NCBI RefSeq assembly: GCF_008520305.1
Contig: NZ_ML703256.1
Location: forward strand, 264,433 to 328,432
From: Mesorhizobium sp. SARCC-RB16n
GTDB taxonomy: Bacteria; Pseudomonadota; Alphaproteobacteria; Rhizobiales; Rhizobiaceae
Direction: 5' to 3'
DNA length: 64,000 bases
Both the position numbers and the translations under genes were made by a program. The notes beneath the pieces are model-generated. The model did no database searches. It was not told the DNA's origin and was given only the letters and a program-made list of their open reading frames with translations. Below, piece by piece: positions 17,057 to 23,581 of the stretch (position 1 is its first letter; each line of letters begins with the position of its first letter).

Positions 17057-17347
17057 TTGAAAAGGATCTTGAACCGGCTGTCGACAGCGCGCGCCGCGCA
17101 AGTGGCGCTCGGGTTGCTGATCGTGATCGCGATCCGGTCGATCGCGGAGTTCTTCCGTGTCGGGGGCGCAAGCGGCGGACCGGTCGGCGACGGACAGCTC
17201 TTCTATGTCGAAGGGGCTCTCGCCGCATCGATCGCGGCACTGGCCGTTCTCGTCCTGCATGTATTCGGGCGGCACCGCTGGGCCACGCTGCTCACGGCGG
17301 CAGTCATCATCGCTCTGCTGGCCTGGAAAATCATTGCAATTGGCTGA
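17057..17347 (+). CDS. Small membrane protein, function unknown
   Basis: A TTG at 17057 is preceded by CGGGAGG at four bases and opens a 96-residue frame with three hydrophobic segments (AAQVALGLLIVIAIRSIAEF, AASIAALAVLVLHVF and ATLLTAAVIIALLAWKIIAI). I do not recognise the family. It lies 46 bp after choV on the same strand and may be cotranscribed with it. It converges on the sensor kinase gene 23 bp away. The start is chosen for the ribosome binding site; no ATG is available in the conserved part. Confidence 0.62.
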   Translation: MKRILNRLSTARAAQVALGLLIVIAIRSIAEFFRVGGASGGPVGDGQLFYVEGALAASIAALAVLVLHVFGRHRWATLLTAAVIIALLAWKIIAIG

Positions 17348-17370
17348 CGTGCGGGACCGCCTGATCAGCC

Positions 17371-18780
17371 TCAAGCTGCCAGCGGCAGGCGCAATTCCGT
17401 CAGCAGGCCGCCGTCCGAATGATTGGATAGGCGGACTTCGCCGCCCGCCGCACGCGCGATGTTGCGGGCGATGGTCAGCCCAAGCCCGAGCCCACCGGTC
17501 TGGCGGTTGCGGGAGTGTTCGAGGCGCACGAAGGAGCCGAACACGGCGTCGATCTGGGCCTGGGGTATGCCCGGCCCCTCGTCGCGGATGGCGAGCGTGA
17601 TCGTGTCGTCCGAGCGGCTGAGGCTGAGATGCGCCTTCTTGCCGTAGGTGACGGCGTTCTGCACCAGATTGGTGACGCAGCGCTTGAGCGCTACCGGACG
17701 CGCCATGCAGATCAGGCCGCGCGGGCGGATGTCGTCATTGTCGAAGGAGACGGTCTCGTAGCTGTCGGCGACCGATTCCACGAGGGACCAGAAATCGATC
17801 CGCTCGGCCTTCTCTTCCGTGACCTCGAATTTGGCGAAGTCTATCACGGAGCTCGCGATGCTTTCGATGTCGGCGAGATCGTGGGCGAGCGCCTGGCGCG
17901 CCGGCGATCTGCGCAACAGCTCCAGGCGCAGGCGCATCCTGGTCATCGGCGTGCGCAGGTCGTGCGCCAGGGCTGCCGCCAGGTGCTCGCGATCCTCGAC
18001 ATATTCGCGCAGCCTCGCCTGCATGGCGTTGATCGCCTTGGCGGCGGCGCGCACCTCCCGGCTACCGCTCTCGGCGATGGGCGGGCTCTTGAGGTCATTG
18101 CCGATCCGGTTGACGGCGGTTTCCATCATCCGGTAGGGCGCGGTCAGCCGGCGCAGCGACCAGATCGACATGATGACCACCAGCCCGGCGATCAGCGAAT
18201 AGAGCGGCAGGCTGTCGACGCTCAGGATCGGGCCGACGGGGGTGATCGGCTCGGTGAAGTTCAGCCATTGGCCGTCGGCGAAGCGCAGCGAGGCCGTCAG
18301 CTTGTCGCTCTGGGCGAAGTCGGCGGCGAGCACCAGAAGGTCGCGCTCGACCTGGCCGATATCGGGACCGGACACGGTACCGCTGGCGTCGTCGGCCTCG
18401 CGCGTCGCCGGATCGCGCCGCACGCGCGCGTCGGTGATGCCGAATTTGGACAGCCGGCCGACAAGGATGTCCTCGAGCTCGGCCAGTTCGTCGTCGCCGG
18501 CTATCGAGGAGGTGACGGCGGGCGTGTCCGAGACCGTGAGCGCGTATGTCGAGTTGAACAGGCCCGCCGCGGTCGCCTTGCGCTCTTCCGGCGTGGCGCC
18601 ACTCATCAACTGCACCAGCGCGAAGGCGCGGTCGTTGAGGCGGTAGAGGTCGACCACGTCATTGGCGGCGGCTCGGTCGCGCGACACGATGTAAAGCGTC
18701 GCGACCTGGCTGATCAGCAGGCCGGCAATGACGATCAGCAGCACCCAGACAGGCAAGGTCTGCGGCAGGAAACGTCTCAT
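17371..18780 (-). CDS. Two-component sensor histidine kinase (EnvZ-like layout)
   Basis: This 469-residue kinase has a membrane helix at about 10-32, a periplasmic sensor region to about 190, a second helix at about 192-210, and a HAMP linker. The dimerisation domain carries the phospho-acceptor His273 (AHDLRTPMTRMRLRLELL). The ATPase domain shows NLVQNAVTYG (N box), DEGPGIP (G1) and GGLGLGLTIA (G2). The signal it senses is unknown; the periplasmic part has no recognised domain. Its start overlaps the stop of the response regulator gene by 4 bp, so both are made from one leftward transcript. Confidence 0.93.
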   Translation of the reverse strand: MRRFLPQTLPVWVLLIVIAGLLISQVATLYIVSRDRAAANDVVDLYRLNDRAFALVQLMSGATPEERKATAAGLFNSTYALTVSDTPAVTSSIAGDDELAELEDILVGRLSKFGITDARVRRDPATREADDASGTVSGPDIGQVERDLLVLAADFAQSDKLTASLRFADGQWLNFTEPITPVGPILSVDSLPLYSLIAGLVVIMSIWSLRRLTAPYRMMETAVNRIGNDLKSPPIAESGSREVRAAAKAINAMQARLREYVEDREHLAAALAHDLRTPMTRMRLRLELLRRSPARQALAHDLADIESIASSVIDFAKFEVTEEKAERIDFWSLVESVADSYETVSFDNDDIRPRGLICMARPVALKRCVTNLVQNAVTYGKKAHLSLSRSDDTITLAIRDEGPGIPQAQIDAVFGSFVRLEHSRNRQTGGLGLGLTIARNIARAAGGEVRLSNHSDGGLLTELRLPLAA

Positions 18781-19493
18781 TCGGAGGTCGTCTCTGGCAG
18801 GAACTGGTAGCCGCCGCTGCGCACGGTGAGGATCAGTTTGGGTGTCTTGGGATCGTCTTCCATCTTGCGCCGCAGCCGGCTGACCAGGATGTCGATGCTG
18901 CGGTCGAAGGAATAGTCGCTGTCGCCGCCGGACAGTTCGATGAGCTGGTCACGGGTCAGCACGCGCTGGGCGCTCTTGACGAAGGTCTGCAGGAGGTTGA
19001 ACTCGGCCATGGTCAGCTCGACCCGGACGTCGTCGGGCGCGGTCAGCCGGCGCCGCGAGCAGTCCATCGTCCAGCCGGCGAAGTGGTAAATCTGCTTGGT
19101 GGTGGCCCGCTTCGGCTCGGCGGCACCATTGCGCCGCAGCACGGCGCGGATGCGGGCCAGCAATTCGCGCGGGTCGAAGGGTTTGGGCACATAATCGTCG
19201 GCGCCCATCTCGAGGCCGACGACACGATCCGTCGTCTCGGTGACGGCGGTCAGCATGATGATAGGCGTCGTATACTGGGCGCGCAGATCGCGGCACAGTT
19301 CCAGTCCGCTCCTGCCGGGTAGCATCACGTCGAGGACGATGAGGTCCACCTGCGAACGGCGCAGGATGGCTTCCATCTCGGTGCCATCGGCGGCAACCGA
19401 GGTGTGCAGGCCCCGCTTCTGGAAGAACTCCTGAAGCAGGTCGCGGATGCCCTTGTCGTCGTCGACGATCAGTATATGCGCATCGGATTTCAC
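18777..19493 (-). CDS. OmpR-family response regulator
   Basis: This 238-residue protein has a receiver domain with acidic pocket VDDDKG, phospho-acceptor Asp55 (LIVLDVMLPG) and switch Lys in YVPKPF. The winged-helix DNA-binding domain has LTRDQLIELSGG and SFDRSIDILVSRLRRKM. I chose a GTG start at 19493 because AGGG lies about six bases upstream and because it begins the conserved strand. An ATG at 19544 lacks a site. It precedes and overlaps its kinase partner. The target genes are unknown; OmpR-type regulators usually bind direct repeats near promoters. Confidence 0.92.
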   Translation of the reverse strand: MKSDAHILIVDDDKGIRDLLQEFFQKRGLHTSVAADGTEMEAILRRSQVDLIVLDVMLPGRSGLELCRDLRAQYTTPIIMLTAVTETTDRVVGLEMGADDYVPKPFDPRELLARIRAVLRRNGAAEPKRATTKQIYHFAGWTMDCSRRRLTAPDDVRVELTMAEFNLLQTFVKSAQRVLTRDQLIELSGGDSDYSFDRSIDILVSRLRRKMEDDPKTPKLILTVRSGGYQFLPETTSE

Positions 19494-19774
19494 AGCTGCC
19501 CTGTCTGTTTGCCGGCCAAGCCATTCTTGGCTGGTGAGCCACACGATAGAATTCGGGCCATATGTTGGCCAGTGCCTTGCTTTTCAAGGGAGAATGAATT
19601 CGGCTTTCTCCACATGGAAAGCCACGGCCAGCCTGGCCTCGGCATGGCCAGACACAATCCAGAAACAAAATTCTACAATCGGGAAAAACTCCTGAAAAGG
19701 TAGGCCGTCATAACGGTGCCGTGGCGGTCAGGTTATCGGCTGCGACGCTAGTCTCCGGGTTCACGGATAAACCA

Positions 19775-20074
19775 ATGCCAAGATTGTCGATCAGCTTGTT
19801 GGGAGTTTTGCTGGGCCTTGGCCTGCTCACTGCCGCTGTCGACCAATCGGATGCAAAGGCGCCGCTCACCCGGAGCGAACGGTGCGCCAATCTTAGCCAC
19901 CAATTTGATGAAGCCCTCGAAACCCATGCCACGGCAACGCAGGTCACCGCGGCAAAGGCACTTCAGAGAAAGGGCAACCGGTACTGCGCCGCTAAGAAAC
20001 AGGCGCAGGGCATCCGGATGCTCGCCAACGCTTTGAAGCTGCTTGGAGTGACACCGAACGACCCGGTTCAGTGA
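19775..20074 (+). CDS. Small secreted protein, function unknown
   Basis: This 99-residue protein has a signal-peptide-like start (MPRLSISLLGVLLGLGLLTA), then a helical mature part with two cysteines (ERCANLSHQF and NRYCAAKKQA) that could pair in the periplasm. I do not recognise a family. The ATG at 19775 is the one that starts the signal peptide. It lies 36 bp upstream of the Ala/Lys-rich secreted protein gene, so they may be cotranscribed. Confidence 0.65.
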   Translation: MPRLSISLLGVLLGLGLLTAAVDQSDAKAPLTRSERCANLSHQFDEALETHATATQVTAAKALQRKGNRYCAAKKQAQGIRMLANALKLLGVTPNDPVQ

Positions 20075-20110
20075 CACTCAAAACGACCCGCATAAAAAGG
20101 AAATGAAGCC

Positions 20111-20404
20111 ATGAACAAGTCCATCCTGTCCGCCCTTGGTCTCGCCGTCGCTCTCGCCTTCTCGATGCCGGTTCTCGGCAACGCAGCCACCACCACGACC
20201 GCTGCCCCGGCTGCTGCCACCACGACCACCGCTCCGGCTGCTGCCGCGACGACCACCGCTCCGGCCAAGGCTGCTCCGAAGAAGGTCGCCAAGAAGACCG
20301 TCTGCAAGGTGACCAAGAAGCACAAGTGCCCGGTCAAGAAGGCCCCCGCGAAGATGGCTCCCGCGAAAATGGCCCCCGCGAAGGCCGCTCCGAAGAAGCC
20401 CTGA
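20111..20404 (+). CDS. Ala/Thr- and Lys/Pro-rich secreted low-complexity protein
   Basis: This 97-residue protein has a clear signal peptide (MNKSILSALGLAVALAFSMP, cleaved near GNAA). An Ala-Thr-Pro segment built of AAATTTAPA-like units follows, and then a strongly basic tail of AP(A)K and MAPAK repeats. It has one cysteine pair in VCKVTKKHKCPVKK. AAAAGGAAATGA before the ATG at 20111 gives a good ribosome binding site. The composition suggests a small periplasmic or exported polycation; the function is unknown. The repeats are likely to vary in number between strains. A strong hairpin lies just downstream. Confidence 0.72.
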   Translation: MNKSILSALGLAVALAFSMPVLGNAATTTTAAPAAATTTTAPAAAATTTAPAKAAPKKVAKKTVCKVTKKHKCPVKKAPAKMAPAKMAPAKAAPKKP

Positions 20405-20424
20405 TCAGCTTCGAGGTAAGTTCC

Positions 20425-20465
20425 AGAAGGCCGCTCCAGCCGCAAACCGGCTGGGGCGGCCTTCT
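20425..20465 (+). terminator. Terminator-like hairpin after the low-complexity protein gene
   Basis: An 18-bp stem with one wobble pair (AGAAGGCCGCTCCAGCCG with CGGCTGGGGCGGCCTTCT) lies 21 bp after the stop codon at 20404. There is no T-run, so it may stabilise the mRNA 3' end instead. Confidence 0.6.
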
Positions 20466-20566
20466 GCCAACTGCATGATCGATGAGCTGAACACCGGCGG
20501 CTTTTCAGCCACTCATCTCGATCGTGCTTAACCCGTTTGCAATGCCGGCCCTGTAGGACAATCCGC

Positions 20567-20881
20567 ATGAAGAAGCGGCTTTCGTCCATTTTTCGCTCCA
20601 TGGTGATCGGCGGCCTGGTTGCCACCGGCGTCGCCAGGGTGCTGATTCTGCTCACCGCCAGCCCCGTGCCGGACCCCGCAAGCGGGCGCACCGAGCCCTC
20701 GCTGTTCGCGCCGGTGATTTCCAGCAACTGGGATTACATCACGCCGGTTCAGGCCTGGCTTTTGATCGTGCTCGCCGGCGTGACGCTGATCTGCGTTGCC
20801 GGATGGCCGATCGCGGCATGGCTGGAACGCCGGGCGGATGCCGACACAACTCGCCGCATCTTCGGCCGCCAGGGCCGTTGA
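20567..20881 (+). CDS. Small inner-membrane protein, function unknown
   Basis: This 104-residue frame has two predicted membrane helices (MVIGGLVATGVARVLILLTA and AWLLIVLAGVTLICVAGWPI), separated by about 30 polar residues, and a basic C-terminus (ERRADADTTRRIFGRQGR). I do not know the family. The ATG at 20567 begins MKKRLSS, a normal membrane-protein start; the upstream site is weak. It lies 130 bp before clpS on the same strand. Confidence 0.6.
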   Translation: MKKRLSSIFRSMVIGGLVATGVARVLILLTASPVPDPASGRTEPSLFAPVISSNWDYITPVQAWLLIVLAGVTLICVAGWPIAAWLERRADADTTRRIFGRQGR

Positions 20882-21011
20882 ACCGCGACCGACCATTTCC
20901 CACATGATTGTGAAGGACCGGGCCTGGCCGCCGACGGGTCCGCAAATGGACGATCGCTGCCGCCCGTGGCAAAATGCGGACTTGAGTTTGATCGCGAAAC
21001 TGTCGGTTCGA

Positions 21012-21317
21012 ATGCCTGAAACCACCACAAAACCGCGCGTAAAAGTCAAGCCGCAGACCGAGCGGCCGAAGCTTTACAAGGTCATCCTCGTCAACGACGA
21101 TTTCACGCCCCGCGAATTCGTGGTGACGGTGCTGAAGGGCGAGTTCAACCTCAGCGAGGACCAGGCGCACCGGGTCATGATCACCGCGCACCAACGTGGT
21201 GTCTGCGTGGTCGCGGTCTTCACCAGGGATGTCGCCGAGACCAAGGCGACGCGGGCCACCGATGCCGGCAAGGCCAAGGGCTACCCGCTGCTGTTCACGA
21301 CGGAACCGGAGGAGTGA
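21012..21317 (+). CDS. clpS: ATP-dependent Clp protease adaptor ClpS
   Basis: The 101-residue ClpS delivers N-degron substrates to the ClpAP protease. The core is typical: LYKVILVNDDFTPREFVV (with the NDD that binds the N-terminal residue), then VMITAHQRGVCVVAVFTRDV and ETKA. The start at 21012 gives the usual length, but the ribosome binding site is poor and an in-frame ATG about 110 bases upstream is possible. clpA is not next to it. Many rhizobia carry two ClpS paralogues; I cannot say which this is. Confidence 0.9.
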   Translation: MPETTTKPRVKVKPQTERPKLYKVILVNDDFTPREFVVTVLKGEFNLSEDQAHRVMITAHQRGVCVVAVFTRDVAETKATRATDAGKAKGYPLLFTTEPEE

Positions 21318-21339
21318 GGAGCGGTCGCCCGCAGGGCGA

Positions 21340-21365
21340 TTAATCGACAACGATTTGTCGATTAA
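21340..21365. repeat. Perfect palindrome downstream of clpS
   Basis: TTAATCGACAA (21340-21350) and TTGTCGATTAA (21355-21365) form a perfect 11-bp stem with a four-base loop, 22 bp after the clpS stop. It may work as a terminator or be part of a repeat element with the larger palindrome that follows. Confidence 0.7.
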
Positions 21366-21403
21366 AGCGACGAACGCCCGGAGCCATAGCGAAGGGCAGG
21401 GCC

Positions 21404-21447
21404 GGACGCTCTTGCCTTCTCCCCTTGTGGAGAAGGCAAGAGCGTCC
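21404..21447. repeat. Perfect 19-bp-stem palindrome between convergent genes
   Basis: GGACGCTCTTGCCTTCTCC (21404-21422) pairs perfectly with 21429-21447 across a six-base loop. It lies 4 bp from the stop codon of the leftward membrane protein gene. The CTTGCCTTCTCC motif recurs in the palindrome at 47021-47047, so it belongs to a dispersed repeat family and may also terminate both convergent transcripts. Confidence 0.82.
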
Positions 21448-21451
21448 CGCT

Positions 21452-23524
21452 CTACCGTCCCTCGCGGTACCACATCGAGCCCATTGCCAGAAGCAGCAGG
21501 CCGAGGCCGAGGAAGCCGCCGAAAAGCGGTACGCGTGACACGGCCTTCAGCACGCTGTCGTTGGTGGTGCGCAGGCCGATCCAGTCGCTGCCCGACGCTT
21601 CGCCGGACGAACGCACCGGCACGATGGAAGGCAGCGTCACGTCGCTGGCCGTGGACGAGGCCAGCCGGCGCACGCTGCCGCCGGTGGCTTCAGCCGGTGC
21701 CTTCAACCGCTCCTGCGTGGAGACGACGTCGGCGAATTCCGGCGCGTTGACCGGTCCGACGTGGGCAAGCGCGGTGAGATCGCCATTGGCGACCTGGAAG
21801 AGGCCGATCTCGCTGGTCTGGACGCTGCCGAGGAAGACGCCGGGTTCGGATTTGTCGAGCTTGACGGTGAGCGTCTTGCCGGACGGTGTGATGATCTGCG
21901 CCGTGCCGGGATCGTCGGCCATCGTCTGGCGACGGATCTCCAGCACCATACCGCGTCCCTCGGCGGTCAGCCGCTCTTCCTCGAGCTCGGGCTCCTTCAT
22001 CAGCCAGTGGGCGATGCGCCGGTAGAGCTGGACATGCGGGCCGCCGCCCTCGAAGCCGCGCGCCCACAGCCAGCCCTGGTCGGACAGAAGCATGCCGACG
22101 CGGCCTTCGCCCTTGCGGTCGAGCAGCAGCAGCGGCCGGTTGTCAGCGCCCTTCATCACCACTTCGCCTTGCGGGTTCTGCACGCCGATGGTGCGGAACC
22201 AGCGGCTCCAGTGCGGTGGCTCGGTGGCCGAACCGTCGAGGCCGCGCGTCACCGGATGACGCTGGCCGAGTTCGGTGAGGCGGGGAAAGAATGCCTTGTC
22301 GACCACTTCGCCGGTCGGCATGGCCGGCAGGGCCGACATCAGCGGCGTGCGCGCGATCGAAGCCTCGCCGGCATATTCGGGGCCGGCGGCGATCAGCAGC
22401 GCGCCGCCCTTTTCGACATACTCGGAGATGTAGTCGTAATAGAGGATCGGCAGCACGTCGCGGTGCTGGTAGCGGTCGAAGATGATGAGGTCGAAATCCT
22501 TGATCTTCTCGACGAACAACTCACGGGTCGGGAAGGCGATCAGCGACAATTCGTTGATCGGCGTGCCGTCCTGCTTCTCCGGCGGCCGCAGGATGGTGAA
22601 ATGGACGAGATCGACCGAGGCGTCGGATTTCAACAGATTGCGCCAGGTGCGCTCGCCCGCATGCGGTTCGCCCGACACGAGCAGCACGCGCAGGTTCTCG
22701 CGGATGCCGTCGACCAGCGCGATGGCGCGGTTGTTGGTGTCGGTCAGTTCGCCCGGCTCGCGGTCGATGGCGAGTTCGATGATGTTGCGGCCAGCACCCG
22801 GGATGGTCACTTGCAGCGGCATGGCCTGGCCGACGGTGGCATGCTCGACCGCGACTTGCTCGCCATTGACCGAGACCCTGACATCGACCGGTCCAGCCTC
22901 GTTTTCGGTCGAGATGACACGGTAAGTCATATCGAGCGGCTTGCCGACAAGGCCGAAACGCGGCGCGTTCTCGAAGCGGATGCGGCGGTCCTTCTCGTGG
23001 TCGTTGCCGGTGATCAGGGCATGCAGCGGAGCGTTGAAATCGGGCGCGCCCGAGGGCGTGTCATGCACCTCGCCATCGGTGATCATGATGGCGCCGCCAA
23101 TGCGCGTGGGCGGCACGTCGCGGAAGGCGCCTTCCAGCGCGCCGAACAGCCGCGTTTCGGTACGCTCCTCGGCGGCGTCGGACTTGCCGGCCTCGACGAC
23201 GCGGACGTCGAACTGCTTGAAGCGGCCAAGACGCTGCTGCAGTCCGGCCACGGCCTCGTCGGTCTGCCTGGTGCGGTCGCCAATGTCCTGGCTCTGGCTG
23301 CGGTCGACGATCAGGGCAACGACGCTCTTCAGCGGCTCGCGCTCCTCGTTGAGGAACACCGGATTGAAGAGCGCGGCGGCGAGCGCCAGCAGGGCGACGA
23401 AGCGCAGGACCGCGCCGCGCTGGCGAAACCACAGGCCGACGAGTGCCAGCAATGCCAACGGCACCAGAACCAGGACCAGAAACGGCCAGGAGATCAGCGG
23501 TTCGAAGGAGATCGACCAGTTCAT
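21452..23524 (-). CDS. Membrane protein with VWA-like and class I amidotransferase-like regions (MoxR operon)
   Basis: This 690-residue protein has two N-terminal membrane helices (FLVLVLVPLALLALVGLWF and VLRFVALLALAAALFNPVF). A VWA-like region follows, with VVALIVDRSQSQ and AIMITDGEVHDT. A middle region resembles glutamine-amidotransferase-like domains (GALLIAAGPEYAGEA), and a C-terminal helix anchors the protein (GLGLLLLAMGSMWYREGR). Such proteins accompany MoxR/DUF58 genes. The VWA and amidotransferase-like parts are thought to bind partners and may lack enzyme activity. It is the last gene of the leftward moxR operon, 57 bp after the DUF4159 gene. Whether the metal-ion site is complete is uncertain. 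Confidence 0.78.
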   Translation of the reverse strand: MNWSISFEPLISWPFLVLVLVPLALLALVGLWFRQRGAVLRFVALLALAAALFNPVFLNEEREPLKSVVALIVDRSQSQDIGDRTRQTDEAVAGLQQRLGRFKQFDVRVVEAGKSDAAEERTETRLFGALEGAFRDVPPTRIGGAIMITDGEVHDTPSGAPDFNAPLHALITGNDHEKDRRIRFENAPRFGLVGKPLDMTYRVISTENEAGPVDVRVSVNGEQVAVEHATVGQAMPLQVTIPGAGRNIIELAIDREPGELTDTNNRAIALVDGIRENLRVLLVSGEPHAGERTWRNLLKSDASVDLVHFTILRPPEKQDGTPINELSLIAFPTRELFVEKIKDFDLIIFDRYQHRDVLPILYYDYISEYVEKGGALLIAAGPEYAGEASIARTPLMSALPAMPTGEVVDKAFFPRLTELGQRHPVTRGLDGSATEPPHWSRWFRTIGVQNPQGEVVMKGADNRPLLLLDRKGEGRVGMLLSDQGWLWARGFEGGGPHVQLYRRIAHWLMKEPELEEERLTAEGRGMVLEIRRQTMADDPGTAQIITPSGKTLTVKLDKSEPGVFLGSVQTSEIGLFQVANGDLTALAHVGPVNAPEFADVVSTQERLKAPAEATGGSVRRLASSTASDVTLPSIVPVRSSGEASGSDWIGLRTTNDSVLKAVSRVPLFGGFLGLGLLLLAMGSMWYREGR

Positions 23525-23581
23525 GCCTTATCCTCCCCGTTGTGGAGAGGGTCGACCGCCGTGGGGAGTGAGAACGTCATC

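Noticed and set aside
23525-23581. Palindromic repeat between the DUF4159 gene and the following membrane protein gene
   Set aside because: CTCCCC and GGGGAG stretches are present, but pairing is short and broken, so I do not list it as a member of the repeat family.
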